A stretch of DNA of 64,000 nt. It comes from an uncultured Haliea sp. GTDB taxonomy: Bacteria > Pseudomonadota > Gammaproteobacteria > Pseudomonadales > Halieaceae. Shown in pieces: positions 9,075-18,145 of the stretch. The stretch lies in assembly GCA_913061145.1 (NCBI GenBank), contig CAJXUQ010000019.1, forward strand, positions 1 through 64,000, written 5' to 3'. A program made the position numbers and the translations under genes. A model generated the notes under the pieces. It made no database searches, was not told the DNA's origin, and worked only from the letters and a program-made list of their open reading frames with translations. Every line of letters starts with the position of its first letter. Positions within the stretch are counted from its first letter, which is position 1.

Positions 9075-9578
9075 GTGGTCGTACGCAGCTGCGATGGTGA
9101 CACCGTAACCATCATTGCCAAACCCAACCAGTCCGCCACCTGGCGAACCAACAAACTGGTCATTCTGGCGCTGGCGGTGCCCTCACTGGGTGCCGGTATC
9201 GGTTTTGCCCTGGCCGGTGCCTGGGTCATCCTGCCCTTCGCCGGGCTGGAACTCGCTGCACTCGGCGGCTCCCTGTATTACGTCAACTGGAAACTGCAAT
9301 ACCGCCATGTCATCACCCTCGATGCGACGACGGTGCGTATCGACAAGGGTTTCTATCTGCCGCGCCAGAGCTGGGCGTTCCCACGCCAGCGCACCGGGCT
9401 CAGCATACAGCCGGAGCGCCACCCCTGGGACGCACCGGCGCTGAGCCTGCAAAGCTCGGGCGAGAGCATTCGGGTGGGTGAGTTTCTCAACCGGGATGAC
9501 GGACTGCTGTTGCAGCAGCAGCTGCAGCGGGAACTGCGTACCAGCAGCATCGCCACACAGGCCAGCCAGGCATTCTAG
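9075..9578 (+). CDS. DUF2244 membrane protein
   Basis: 167-aa protein of the DUF2244 family (function unknown), with a cytoplasmic start, two close transmembrane helices at about residues 28-70 (VILALAVPSLGAGIGFALAG and VILPFAGLELAALGGSLYYV) and a soluble C-terminal part predicted to be beta-rich. I prefer the GTG at 9075 (an AGAGG lies nine bases upstream), giving VVRSCDGDTVTIIAKPN; the frame is open much further up, but that part runs through the antisense of the sulfurtransferase. Members often sit near cytochrome oxidase genes; here the neighbours are rimO and a rhodanese. Confidence 0.78.
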   Translation: MVVRSCDGDTVTIIAKPNQSATWRTNKLVILALAVPSLGAGIGFALAGAWVILPFAGLELAALGGSLYYVNWKLQYRHVITLDATTVRIDKGFYLPRQSWAFPRQRTGLSIQPERHPWDAPALSLQSSGESIRVGEFLNRDDGLLLQQQLQRELRTSSIATQASQAF

Positions 9579-9725
9579 AACGCCCGTTTTTCGCGCATTT
9601 CCCTCTGCAGACCGGCGGGCTATCAGGTATCATCGCGCCTCATTGACAACGCCATCCCAACCGGCACCTGACCCTCTCGCCGGGACCTTCAACGCGCCAC
9701 GCAGACGGCAGCCACGGGTGACATC

Positions 9726-11051
9726 ATGAGCAACGCGGACAAGAAAACCATCGGCTTCGTCAGCCTGGGCTGCCCCAAGGCCCTGGTGGATTCGGAGCGC
9801 ATCCTGACGCAACTCAAGCTGGACGGTTACGATATTGTGCCCAGCTATGAGGATGCGCAGCTGGTAGTGGTAAACACCTGCGGTTTCATTGACAGCGCGA
9901 AGCAGGAATCGCTGGACGCCATCGGTGAAGCCCTGAGTGAAAATGGCAGGGTGATTGTGACCGGCTGCATGGGCAAAGGAGCCGATGCCGACGCCATCCG
10001 CGAACTGCATCCCAAAGTCCTCAGCGTGACTGGGCCTGCTGCCTATGAAGAGGTCGTGAGCGCGGTACATCAGTACGTGCCGCACACCCCCGTGCACGAT
10101 CCCTACGTGGATCTGGTTCCGCCCCAGGGCGTGAAACTGACACCACGCCACTACGCCTACCTGAAAATTTCGGAAGGCTGCAACCACCGATGCAGTTTCT
10201 GCATTATCCCGCATATGCGCGGTGATCTGGTGAGTCGGCCCATCGGTGACGTGATGGAAGAAGCAGAGCGGCTGGTGCGCGCCGGTGTGCGCGAGCTGCT
10301 GGTGATCTCTCAGGACACCAGCGCCTACGGCGTTGACCTGAAATACCGCACCGGCTTCTGGAATGGGCGGCCGATGAAAACCAGCATGCAGTCGCTGTGT
10401 GAGGGGCTTGCCGAGTTCGGCATCTGGGTGCGACTGCACTACGTGTACCCCTACCCGCATGTGGACCACGTACTCCCGCTGATGGCCGAAGGCAGGATCC
10501 TGCCCTACCTCGATATACCCTTTCAACACGGCAGTCCCAGCGTGCTGAAACGCATGAAGCGCCCCGCCGCCGCAGAGAAATCGCTGGAGCGCATTCATCG
10601 CTGGCGCGAGGTCTGCCCCGACATCACCCTGCGCAGTACCTTTATCGTGGGATTCCCGGGCGAAACCGACGCCGACTTCGAAACGCTGCTGGACTTCCTG
10701 CGCGAAGCGCAGTTGGACCGGGTCGGCTGTTTCCAGTACTCACCGGTGGCGGGCGCACCCGCCAACGACCTGCCCGACCAGGTGCCCGATGTCGTCAAGC
10801 AGGAGCGCTGGGATCGTTTCATGGCACTGCAGCAGGAGATCAGCGCCGCCAAGTTACAGGCGAAGGTAGGACGGCGAATAGAGATTCTCATTGACGAAGT
10901 GGACGACCAGGGCGCTATCGGCCGCTCCAGCGCGGATGCCCCGGAGATCGATGGCAAGGTCTTCCTCGACGGCGTTACCGATCTGCAGCCCGGCGACTTT
11001 GTGGAGGCCGAGGTCACCGCCGCCGACGACTACGACCTGTGGGCCGGCTAG
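9726..11051 (+). CDS. rimO: Ribosomal protein S12 methylthiotransferase RimO
   Basis: 441-aa radical-SAM enzyme that methylthiolates Asp of ribosomal protein S12. The N-terminal UPF0004 domain carries the three Cys of the auxiliary cluster (C16, C52, C81), the radical-SAM motif CNHRCSFC supplies C152, C156 and C159, and a C-terminal TRAM domain is present at about residues 370-440. The start [24 protein letters not shown] is typical of RimO and separates it from MiaB. The 147-base leader upstream has no obvious terminator. rsmE begins 7 bases after the stop, so the two are probably one transcript. Confidence 0.96.
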   Translation: MSNADKKTIGFVSLGCPKALVDSERILTQLKLDGYDIVPSYEDAQLVVVNTCGFIDSAKQESLDAIGEALSENGRVIVTGCMGKGADADAIRELHPKVLSVTGPAAYEEVVSAVHQYVPHTPVHDPYVDLVPPQGVKLTPRHYAYLKISEGCNHRCSFCIIPHMRGDLVSRPIGDVMEEAERLVRAGVRELLVISQDTSAYGVDLKYRTGFWNGRPMKTSMQSLCEGLAEFGIWVRLHYVYPYPHVDHVLPLMAEGRILPYLDIPFQHGSPSVLKRMKRPAAAEKSLERIHRWREVCPDITLRSTFIVGFPGETDADFETLLDFLREAQLDRVGCFQYSPVAGAPANDLPDQVPDVVKQERWDRFMALQQEISAAKLQAKVGRRIEILIDEVDDQGAIGRSSADAPEIDGKVFLDGVTDLQPGDFVEAEVTAADDYDLWAG

Positions 11052-11058
11052 CAACCCG

Positions 11059-11778
11059 GTGAACCTGCTGCTGTTCAGCGCCGGAGAATGCGCCGCCGAC
11101 GGCCAGCTGCGCGTGACCGGCCGTCGCGCGCAGCACCTGCGGCAGGTTTTGCAGGCCAAACCCGGAGATACCCTGCAGGTGGGCCAGATCGATGGCCTGG
11201 TCGGCACCGCTGAACTGATGACCATCGACCCGCACAGCGCCACCCTCCAGGTCAGCCTGACGCACCCGGCGCCACCGAAACTTCCCGTAACTCTGGTACT
11301 GGCATTGCCGCGGCCGAAGATGCTGCGCCGCATCCTGCGTACAGCGGCTGAGTTCGGCGCGCGCGAAATACACCTGATAAACAGCTACCGGGTGGAGAAA
11401 AGCTATTGGCAAACGCCCGTGCTCGGGGCCGCTGTGATCGAGGATTATCTGTTACAGGGGCTGGAACAGGCGCGCGACACGGTCATTCCCCCGGTGCTGC
11501 TCCACCGCCGCTTCAAACCTTTCGTCGAAGACCGGCTGCCGGGCATCATCGCTGGGCGCTGTGCCCTGTTAGCGCATCCCGGCACAGCGCCACTGCCGCC
11601 GGCGGAACTGCAGGACGACACCGTGCTGGTGGTGGGGCCGGAAGGCGGTTTTATACCCTACGAGGCAGAGAAACTGCTGGCGGCGGGCTGTCGCCAGGTC
11701 TCCCTGGGCGACCGCATTCTCCGGGTGGAAAATGCGGTCGCTGCGTTACTGGCGAGAGGGCTGCGGGTGCAGACCTAG
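11059..11778 (+). CDS. rsmE: 16S rRNA (uracil-1498-N3)-methyltransferase RsmE
   Basis: 239-aa SPOUT-class methyltransferase. An N-terminal PUA-like domain (RRAQHLRQVLQAKPGDTLQV) is followed by the knotted SPOUT domain with VLVVGPEGGFIPYEAEKL and LGDRILRVENA, the SAM-binding and dimer motifs of RsmE. The start is GTG at 11059, 7 bases after rimO; the longer open frame upstream is out of register with the family and overlaps rimO. The 3' end overlaps the convergent TonB-dependent receptor gene by 4 bases. Confidence 0.93.
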   Translation: MNLLLFSAGECAADGQLRVTGRRAQHLRQVLQAKPGDTLQVGQIDGLVGTAELMTIDPHSATLQVSLTHPAPPKLPVTLVLALPRPKMLRRILRTAAEFGAREIHLINSYRVEKSYWQTPVLGAAVIEDYLLQGLEQARDTVIPPVLLHRRFKPFVEDRLPGIIAGRCALLAHPGTAPLPPAELQDDTVLVVGPEGGFIPYEAEKLLAAGCRQVSLGDRILRVENAVAALLARGLRVQT

Positions 11779-14243
11779 AAGCGGTACTGTATTTCGGCCC
11801 CGTACATACGCGGCGGCGCCACGGCAAAACCCCCGGTGCCCGAAGACTCGACCAGCGCGATACCGCCGTTGATGTAATCCTCGTCGGTGAGGTTGGTGCC
11901 ATACAGGGAAGCGCTCCAGCGCTCATCGGTGGAAGTCCACCCCAGACGCGCGCTCAGCTCGAACTGTTCATCTTCGAACCACAGACCTGTCGTGCAACTC
12001 AGGGCATCAAAGCAGAACTCCATATCGAACTTCCAACTGGCCTGGATGCGCGGCAAGAAGGTCCCCCAGGCGGTGTCCAGCACGTACTGGGCGGAGAGCA
12101 GGTAGCTCTGCTCAGGCAGGCGCGGTAGATTCTCGCTGGAGCGGTCATTGGGGCAGGAATCGACCTGGATAAGGCTCAGGTCGGCGCGCACGCAGCCCGC
12201 CGCAGGCGGTAGGCTGGTGTCGGCAATCCTGATCTGCTCATCCATGAACTCCTTGATCTCACCGTCGGTAAACGTGGCATTGAAACCGATGATCAGGTTG
12301 TCGGTTGCCAGCCAGGTGGTCTCAAGTTCGAAGCCCTTGATGGTCGACTTGGCCGCATTGATGGTAGCTGGCGACGGTGAATTCACCTCCGGGTTGATCA
12401 CCAGCGTGGTCAACTGGCGGTTGGTGTAGTCGCTGTAGAAAAACGCGCCATTCAGCCGCAGCCGGCGATCCAGCAAATCCAGCTTGAAGCCCAGCTCGAT
12501 ATTCTCCACTTCCTCGGGCTCAAAAGGTTCCAGTTCTCCAGTGGGTGACTCAGAGAGACCGCCGGACAGGAAGCCCTCGCTGTAGGTGAGGTACAGACTC
12601 CCCTGGTCCAGCCAGTCGCTTTCGCCAATCAGGTACTGGATGCTGGCCATCGGTGTCACGTCACTGTTGGAAACCTTGCGCTGGCGCACCTCGCTTTCCT
12701 CCAGCACGAACGCCGGGTTGTACTCGAAGCCCGGGCGCTGCACGACGAACAGCCCGCCGCCCACGGGGATGGCCGGGCCGCCGTTGGCATCCAGCGTACT
12801 GGCATCGATGCTGTAATCCTGCACGCGCAGGTCGCGGCTTTCATCCGTGTAGCGCAGGCCGAGGGTAGTGCGCCACTGCGGGGTAAACTCCCACTCCACC
12901 TGTGCATAGGCCGCAATGGCATCGTTCTTCGCGGTCAGGCTGCTGGGCGAGATGTTGAGGAAAAACAGGTTGGCGATAGCCGGGTCAAAGGGGCCCAGGA
13001 AACTGATGCTCTGGCGGCCGCCACTCTCTTCCTCATACCAGAACAGGCCGGTAACGTACTGCATGCGGTCATCAAAGGCACTGCCGATAAGCTGGAACTC
13101 CTGACTGTACTGGTCGCTCTCACCGGCACCGCCCTGCGGGTGCACGGTGTTGGTACGGTGCAGGAAGGGAATACCGGTGTGATCCAGTTCGTCGTTCTGC
13201 GAGGCTTCGGTGTAACGATAGGCGCTGATACTTTTCAATGACAGGTCCGGGTTGATAGCCCATTCGGCCACCAGCGAAGCGCCGCGATTTTCCGCTTTGT
13301 AATCGCCCCCCAGATCCGATATTACCGTGCGCGGGTCACCACCGCCCGCCTGCGCCGCGTCTTCACAGAAATCGGCCAGGGTACGGCCCGTGGCAGGGCC
13401 GATGGCTATCGCATTGAACAGGGCTGCCTGCCAGCCATTGGCGCCTTCAACGTTGACACATTTCTGGGGACGCATCTTCTGATCGGTATCCGCCCAGTTC
13501 AGGTTCAGGTCCAGCGTCAGATCCTCGCTCGCCGCCCAACGCGTCTGCCAGATCAGGCTCTGCCGATCTTCGTCCATGTAGTCTTCGCCGTCGAAGAGGT
13601 TCTCTATCTGCCCATCGCGCTTGCGCGTGACCCCGGACAGGCGCGTCCAGACGGAATCAGTCAGAGGCACGTTGAGAACGAACTCCGTATCCAACCGATC
13701 ATAATTGCCGACGCGCAGACCTACCGAACCCTCAAACTCCTCCACCGGCTTGTTTGTCGTGAACACCAGTGCACCGCCGGTCGTGTTCTTGCCAAAGAGC
13801 GTGCCCTGCGGGCCGCGCAGGACCTGCACCGACTGCACATCGTTCAGGTCGAGCAGCGCGCCGTCAGGACGGCCCAGGTAAACATCATCGATGTAGATGC
13901 CCACCCCTGAGTCAATGTTCTCACCCGTATTGCGCTGCCCGACCCCGCGAATGTAGACGCTGGCCAGCGGCGCAGACCCGTTGGCCTCCACCACATCGAT
14001 ATTCGGCGCGAGCGTATTGAGGTCTGCGAGGTTGCGTACGCCGGCCTCGCGCAGGGCGGCGGCATCCAGCGCCGTTACGGCCAACGGGGTTTCCTGCAGG
14101 CTCTCAGCGCGTTTGCGTGCCGTCACCACCACCTCCTCCAGCACCATACCCTGCGCCAGCACAGGTGCGACCGCGCCGGCGGACAATGCGCCGGCGACCG
14201 CCAGAGAGAGAACAGACATCCGCGGAAATTCGTGTTTGAACAT
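11775..14243 (-). CDS. TonB-dependent outer membrane receptor
   Basis: 822-aa beta-barrel importer driven by TonB-ExbBD. Signal peptide to about residue 31 (...AVAPVLA), TonB box-like LEEVVVTA, plug domain to about 180 (SVYIRGVGQRNTG, RGPQGTLFGKNTTGGAL), then a 22-strand barrel ending in IQYRF with the terminal Phe used by the BAM machine. Extracellular loops contain Cys pairs (CVRADLSLIQVDSC, CFDALSC). The ATG at 14243 was chosen over a GTG at 14252 because GAGGT sits seven bases upstream. The type is common in Halieaceae and sphingomonads for uptake of large carbon compounds or siderophores; the ligand is unknown. The upstream region has promoter and operator elements. Confidence 0.93.
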   Translation of the reverse strand: MFKHEFPRMSVLSLAVAGALSAGAVAPVLAQGMVLEEVVVTARKRAESLQETPLAVTALDAAALREAGVRNLADLNTLAPNIDVVEANGSAPLASVYIRGVGQRNTGENIDSGVGIYIDDVYLGRPDGALLDLNDVQSVQVLRGPQGTLFGKNTTGGALVFTTNKPVEEFEGSVGLRVGNYDRLDTEFVLNVPLTDSVWTRLSGVTRKRDGQIENLFDGEDYMDEDRQSLIWQTRWAASEDLTLDLNLNWADTDQKMRPQKCVNVEGANGWQAALFNAIAIGPATGRTLADFCEDAAQAGGGDPRTVISDLGGDYKAENRGASLVAEWAINPDLSLKSISAYRYTEASQNDELDHTGIPFLHRTNTVHPQGGAGESDQYSQEFQLIGSAFDDRMQYVTGLFWYEEESGGRQSISFLGPFDPAIANLFFLNISPSSLTAKNDAIAAYAQVEWEFTPQWRTTLGLRYTDESRDLRVQDYSIDASTLDANGGPAIPVGGGLFVVQRPGFEYNPAFVLEESEVRQRKVSNSDVTPMASIQYLIGESDWLDQGSLYLTYSEGFLSGGLSESPTGELEPFEPEEVENIELGFKLDLLDRRLRLNGAFFYSDYTNRQLTTLVINPEVNSPSPATINAAKSTIKGFELETTWLATDNLIIGFNATFTDGEIKEFMDEQIRIADTSLPPAAGCVRADLSLIQVDSCPNDRSSENLPRLPEQSYLLSAQYVLDTAWGTFLPRIQASWKFDMEFCFDALSCTTGLWFEDEQFELSARLGWTSTDERWSASLYGTNLTDEDYINGGIALVESSGTGGFAVAPPRMYGAEIQYRF

Positions 14244-14256
14244 CAACTGCACCTCA

Positions 14257-14274
14257 CCATTATCGTTATCGTTC
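14257..14274 (-). promoter_or_regulatory. Tandem AACGAT repeats in receptor leader
   Basis: Read on the minus strand these bases hold AACGAT AACGAT AATGGT, three hexamers in a row just before the Shine-Dalgarno sequence of the receptor gene. They resemble the hexamer arrays of Fur boxes (GATAAT type) but match the consensus only partly. They lie downstream of the predicted transcription start, where a repressor would act. Weak call. Confidence 0.3.
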
Positions 14275-14290
14275 GAGTGTGCTCGCCAAC

Positions 14291-14306
14291 ACTAATGGCG
14301 ATTAGT
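14291..14306. promoter_or_regulatory. Palindromic operator ACTAAT-N4-ATTAGT
   Basis: A perfect 6-base inverted repeat with a 4-base spacer. It covers the expected transcription start of the receptor promoter (-10 at 14311-14316), which is a classic repressor position. No regulator gene is adjacent, so the protein that would bind it is unknown. Confidence 0.5.
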
Positions 14307-14310
14307 CTGG

Positions 14311-14339
14311 ATTAAACCGCCTTTGCGTTATCCGGGCAA
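14311..14339 (-). promoter_or_regulatory. Sigma-70 promoter of the TonB receptor gene
   Basis: On the minus strand TTGCCC (14339-14334, 4 of 6 to consensus) and TTTAAT (14316-14311, 5 of 6) are separated by exactly 17 bases. The start point would be near 14304, giving a leader of about 60 bases to the ATG at 14243. Confidence 0.6.
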
Positions 14340-14360
14340 GACGCCTTTGCCTGGCAGGGA

Positions 14361-15026
14361 TCAATTTTTGCTGCCGACCGTCAGGCCAAGCGGGCAACTG
14401 ACCCCGGTACCGCCGAGTCCGCAGTAGCCACCGGGATTCTTGGCGAGATACTGCTGGTGGTATTCCTCGGCGTAATAGAAAGGTGGCGCCGGCGCTATCT
14501 CGGTCGTGATTGCACCGTAACCGGATTGGTCCAGCGCCGTCTGAAACCGGCCCCTGCTCTCCAGCGCCTGCGCCAACTGTTCATCGCTGTAGGTGTAGAT
14601 GGCGGAGCGGTACTGGGTCCCCAGGTCATTGCCCTGACGCATGCCCTGGGTCGGGTCATGCCCCTCCCAGAAATGCTGCAGCAAGCGTTCGTAGCTGACC
14701 TGTGACGGGTCGAAAACCACCAGCACCACTTCGGTGTGGCCGGTGCCGCCACTGCACACCTCCTGATAGGTGGGATTGGGGGTGTGACCGCCCGCATACC
14801 CGGCTGCGGTGGTGTAAACCCCGCTGAGCTGCCAGAACAGGCGCTCGACACCCCAGAAACATCCCATGCCGAACACGGCCTGCTGCAAGGGAGCAGGAAA
14901 TGGCCCTTGCAGCGTATGACCGTTGACAAAGTGTGCCGGAGGCACCGGCAGGGATTCACTGCGCCCCGGCAGGGCGGATGCCGCATCGGGCAATGCGCGC
15001 TTTTTACGGATATCGAACAGACTCAT
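14361..15026 (-). CDS. msrA: Peptide methionine sulfoxide reductase MsrA
   Basis: 221-aa reductase for the S-epimer of methionine sulfoxide. The active site GCFWG is at about residues 55-59 with catalytic C56; [23 protein letters not shown] and the [12 protein letters not shown] segment are family hallmarks, and a C-terminal Gly-rich tail with two Cys ([11 protein letters not shown]) provides resolving thiols recycled by thioredoxin. About 45 N-terminal residues precede the catalytic domain, as in E. coli MsrA (212 aa). The ATG at 15026 has GAGGTG six bases upstream and is preferred to the GTG at 15035. Confidence 0.95.
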   Translation of the reverse strand: MSLFDIRKKRALPDAASALPGRSESLPVPPAHFVNGHTLQGPFPAPLQQAVFGMGCFWGVERLFWQLSGVYTTAAGYAGGHTPNPTYQEVCSGGTGHTEVVLVVFDPSQVSYERLLQHFWEGHDPTQGMRQGNDLGTQYRSAIYTYSDEQLAQALESRGRFQTALDQSGYGAITTEIAPAPPFYYAEEYHQQYLAKNPGGYCGLGGTGVSCPLGLTVGSKN

Positions 15027-15229
15027 ACGGCTCACCTCAGTTCAGCAGACGCGCCAGTGTACTGCCCTTCCCCTTTCCGGTGTAGCCGGTGTAAGCTCGT
15101 AGAAACCCGAATCCAGTGGCCTGCCAACAAACTGTCACAATTTTGCCCTAGCGTGGTACGCGACACAGGCAGGCGCAGTGAACTAAACCCTCTGCGCCGG
15201 GTCTGACTGGGCAGAACAGGACAACGACG

Positions 15230-15418
15230 ATGAACACGAACACGACATTCAACCCCGAAGCGCTGTGCAGCCGCAAGTTATGGCGTATTGTCGCCGGCCA
15301 CGAGCACTTGCCAAACCTCGATGAGCAAGGCCTGCGCAGCGCCATCGAGGAGCTTGCCGAGCGGCGCACCTACCTCATAGAACTGGAGCGCCTCGGCAAG
15401 CTCAACGCGAGGCATTGA
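15230..15418 (+). CDS. Small hypothetical protein, 62 aa
   Basis: Soluble, helical, 62-aa protein with no signal or membrane segment. The composition is like that of real genes around it; the C-terminal half (LRSAIEELAERRTYLIELERLGKL) reads as an amphipathic helix and could form a coiled coil. I do not recognise the family. No strong Shine-Dalgarno sequence precedes the ATG. It lies 13 bases before a VWA-like gene on the same strand, so it probably belongs to the same transcript. The 200 bases upstream of it, to msrA, hold no gene that I can see. Confidence 0.6.
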   Translation: MNTNTTFNPEALCSRKLWRIVAGHEHLPNLDEQGLRSAIEELAERRTYLIELERLGKLNARH

Positions 15419-15431
15419 CGCAGCAACTGTC

Positions 15432-16118
15432 ATGGCGAAGCCCCCTGCCCGAACATCCAGTTCACAGGACATTCAGGCGTTTCTTGGCACGGCCAAAGCG
15501 GTTGCCGTGTTTGCCGAGCGCCATCCCCGGCTTGTTTTCGCCATAGACGCCACAGCCAGTCGCGAACCCACCTGGGCGATGGCGCGTGATCGTCAGGCGG
15601 CCATGTTCCACAGTGCCGGGCAGGTGGCTTCAATCAGTATCCAGCTCTGCTACTACCGCGGCTTCCAGGAATTCAGGGCGAGTCCCTGGCTCAGCGACAG
15701 CAAGACACTCGCCGAGCAGATGATGCAGGTACGCTGCGAGGGTGGCCACACGCAAATTCAACGGCTGTTGCGCCATGCACTGGCAGTGCATCGGGAAACC
15801 CCGTTGCGAGGCCTGGTCTTCATCGGTGACGCGTTGGAGGAGTCGCCGGATGAGGTCTGCCACCTCGCCGGCCAGTGTGGGCTGCGCAAACTGCCGCTAT
15901 TCCTCTTTCAGGAAGGTGCCAACAGTGCGGTGCAGCGCACGTTCCAGAGCATGGCGCGCCTGAGCGGCGGTGCCTGGGCGCATTTCGATCAGCACAGTGC
16001 AGACACGCTGTCAGACCTGCTCGGTGCCGTGGCGCGATATGCCACGGGTGGGCGGGCCGCACTGGAGAATCACCCCGGACAAGGTGCTAGACTGCTCCTT
16101 CAACAGCTGAAACCCTGA
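15432..16118 (+). CDS. VWA-like domain protein
   Basis: 228-aa cytoplasmic protein with a von Willebrand A-like fold. The metal-site motif is FAIDATASREPTW (DxTxS in place of DxSxS), followed by a Rossmann-like pattern ISIQLCYYRGF, VRCEGGHTQI, LRGLVFIGDALEE (second acidic motif) and LPLFLFQEG. From memory, the same arrangement, including the GHTQI block and a following J-domain membrane gene, occurs in alphaproteobacteria, so this is a conserved two-gene unit. The role is unknown. It ends 8 bases before the J-protein gene. Confidence 0.82.
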   Translation: MAKPPARTSSSQDIQAFLGTAKAVAVFAERHPRLVFAIDATASREPTWAMARDRQAAMFHSAGQVASISIQLCYYRGFQEFRASPWLSDSKTLAEQMMQVRCEGGHTQIQRLLRHALAVHRETPLRGLVFIGDALEESPDEVCHLAGQCGLRKLPLFLFQEGANSAVQRTFQSMARLSGGAWAHFDQHSADTLSDLLGAVARYATGGRAALENHPGQGARLLLQQLKP

Positions 16119-16126
16119 GGGCCAAC

Positions 16127-16846
16127 GTGCCGAGAATCCTGCTGCTCCTGGCAATCGCCGTGGCCCTGTATATCCTTTACCTGCGCGCCCGCGCATTGCC
16201 ACCCCACAAGCGCAGGGCGCAGTACATCAAGCTCGGCATTGCAGCGGCAGTCGTCATCGTGCTGTATCTCACACTGACCGGCCGCATGCACTGGGTCGGA
16301 GCCGCACTGACCGGCCTGCTGGTTGCAGGCAGGCAGCTGCTGCCGCTGTTGATCCGTCTATTTCCCATGCTCAGCTCGCTGCGCAGCCGTTCGGCAAGCG
16401 CAGCGCATGGCCGGCAGTCTACGGTGGAAAGCGCCGTGCTGCGCATGCACCTTGACCACGACAGCGGCAAACTCAGTGGCGAGGTCCTGTCCGGCCCATT
16501 CAAGGACTGGCGACTGGATGAACTGGATCGAAGCCAATTGGAAACACTCCTGCACTACTGCCGGCAGCAGGACAACGATTCCGTACAGTTACTGGACAGT
16601 TACCTGCAGCAGCGTTTTCCCGGCGAAACAGATTTCGGCGCGACACAATCGCCACCCCCGCCCGACAGCCAGAGCGGGCTGACGCGCAGCGAGGCGCTCG
16701 CCATTCTTGGCCTCGGCGGCGATGCCAGCGATGAGGAGATCGTGGCTGCCCACCGCAAACTCATGCAGAAGCTGCACCCGGATCGCGGGGGCAACCACTA
16801 CCTGGCGGCCAAGGTCAACGAGGCCAAGGACTTCCTGCTTGGCTGA
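16127..16846 (+). CDS. Membrane-anchored J-domain protein, Tim14/Pam18-like
   Basis: 239 aa, GTG start with GAGGG six bases before it. Two N-terminal membrane helices (about residues 2-18 and 34-52) with a possible third at 55-75, then a cytoplasmic linker (AVLRMHLDHDSGKLSGEVLSGPF) and a J domain at the extreme C-terminus, about residues 184-239. The J domain has LGLGGDASDEEIVAAHRKLM, the HPD motif at 217-219, and GGNHYLAAKVNEAKDFL; the short J domain with GG(S/N)xYxAAKxNEAKDxL is the form found in mitochondrial Tim14/Pam18. It should stimulate DnaK at the membrane. It lies directly behind the VWA-like gene and 86 bases before the next gene. Confidence 0.86.
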   Translation: MPRILLLLAIAVALYILYLRARALPPHKRRAQYIKLGIAAAVVIVLYLTLTGRMHWVGAALTGLLVAGRQLLPLLIRLFPMLSSLRSRSASAAHGRQSTVESAVLRMHLDHDSGKLSGEVLSGPFKDWRLDELDRSQLETLLHYCRQQDNDSVQLLDSYLQQRFPGETDFGATQSPPPPDSQSGLTRSEALAILGLGGDASDEEIVAAHRKLMQKLHPDRGGNHYLAAKVNEAKDFLLG

Positions 16847-16932
16847 GTCGGGGAAACCTGCCTCAGGCTGGTGTCGATCGCGACGACTCTTTACACTGCG
16901 CGCCGCATACGCTTGAGAGGAGCCCGCCACGC

Positions 16933-17253
16933 ATGAGTGAGGTATTTGTCATTCGCAACCAGCTCGGCCATTACTGGGGTAAGTCCAGGAGTTGGCTGGA
17001 CGGCCGCGATGCGCGTCTGGTGGCGCGCCTGAAACACCACGACGAGGGTGTCAACCTGCTGTTTGAGCTGAGCAGCAAGGATGTGGCGCTGCGCGGCGAG
17101 GTGCTGGCAGTCGACGTAGACGCTCGCGGAGAACCGGTTATCGAGCCCAGCAGCCACCCTTTGCCCGACGCGGCACCTGATCTGCTCACAGACGGGGAAC
17201 GGAATCCATCAGCCGCCGGTCAAAGCGGGGCTGCATCAACCACCACGAGGTGA
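16933..17253 (+). CDS. Conserved small protein, 106 aa
   Basis: Soluble 106-aa protein. Residues 1-75 form a compact conserved-looking domain ([48 protein letters not shown]) and the last 35 are low-complexity, rich in Pro/Ser/Ala. I believe similar proteins occur in Pseudomonas and Marinobacter as uncharacterised proteins. The gene lies 10 bases upstream of htpX on the same strand, so its product may serve the same stress response. GAGAGGAG precedes the ATG. Confidence 0.75.
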   Translation: MSEVFVIRNQLGHYWGKSRSWLDGRDARLVARLKHHDEGVNLLFELSSKDVALRGEVLAVDVDARGEPVIEPSSHPLPDAAPDLLTDGERNPSAAGQSGAASTTTR

Positions 17254-17263
17254 AACGACTGTC

Positions 17264-18145
17264 ATGAGAATCCTGCTCTTCCTTGCCACAAACATTGCAG
17301 TACTGGTACTGGTCAGCATTATTTTCAATCTGCTGGGCCTGGAGGGTATTCTTGCCGCCAACGGGGTGGACCTGAACCTGGGGCCCCTGCTCATCTTCTG
17401 CGCCCTGTTCGGCTTCGGTGGGTCGCTGATCTCTCTGTTTCTGTCCAAGTGGATGGCAAAGCGAGGCACGGGAACCTACATTATCGAGCAACCGCGGAAC
17501 CGTGAGGAACAATGGCTGCTGGACACGGTGCGGGAACTTGCCGACGAGGTGGGCATCGGCATGCCGGAGGTGGGCATTTTCCCCTCCGAGGCCGCCAACG
17601 CCTTCGCCACGGGCTGGAATCGCAATGCGGCACTGGTTGCCGTGTCCAGCGGCATGTTGCAGCGTTTCCAGCCCGCCGAAGTCCGTGCCGTCATGGCCCA
17701 TGAAATCGGCCACGTCGCCAATGGCGACATGGTGACGCTGACCCTGATTCAGGGGGTGGTCAATACCTTTGTCATGTTTCTTGCGCGTATCATCGGACAC
17801 ACGGTTGACCGGGTCATCTTCAAGACCGAGCGCGGTTACGGTATTGGTTACTACGTGGTCACGATTGTCGCCGAACTGGTCCTGGGCATCCTCGCCAGCA
17901 TGATCGTGTTCTGGTTTTCGCGCTGGCGTGAATACCGCGCCGATGCCGCGGGTGCCCGACTAGCCGGCAGCGGCGCCATGGTTGCCGCGCTGCAGCGCCT
18001 GCGTGCCGAACAGGGCCTGCCCCAGGACCTGCCGGGAGAGCTGACAGCATTCGGCATCAGCGAACAGTTGAAAGAAGGGTTCTCCGCCCTGTTCCGCTCG
18101 CACCCGCCACTGGAAGACCGTATCAGGGCCCTGCAGCAGGGCTGA
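17264..18145 (+). CDS. htpX: Membrane zinc protease HtpX
   Basis: 293-aa M48-family metalloprotease of the inner membrane, acting with FtsH on misfolded membrane proteins. Membrane helices at about residues 5-24 and 38-60 precede the catalytic HEIGH (H146, E147, H150), and two more helices follow, with the third zinc ligand in [10 protein letters not shown] (E223). The length equals that of E. coli HtpX. The 3' end overlaps the convergent EthD-like gene by 23 bases. The nearby J-protein and VWA genes suggest a common role in membrane protein quality. Confidence 0.95.
   Translation: MRILLFLATNIAVLVLVSIIFNLLGLEGILAANGVDLNLGPLLIFCALFGFGGSLISLFLSKWMAKRGTGTYIIEQPRNREEQWLLDTVRELADEVGIGMPEVGIFPSEAANAFATGWNRNAALVAVSSGMLQRFQPAEVRAVMAHEIGHVANGDMVTLTLIQGVVNTFVMFLARIIGHTVDRVIFKTERGYGIGYYVVTIVAELVLGILASMIVFWFSRWREYRADAAGARLAGSGAMVAALQRLRAEQGLPQDLPGELTAFGISEQLKEGFSALFRSHPPLEDRIRALQQG

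Noticed and set aside
9630-10598. 322-codon minus-strand frame
   Set aside because: Antisense to rimO, with no domain and no ribosome site.
14318-14350. Direct repeat CGCCTTTGC at 14318-14326 and 14342-14350
   Set aside because: Two copies only, overlapping promoter elements; could be chance. Not reported as a regulatory site.
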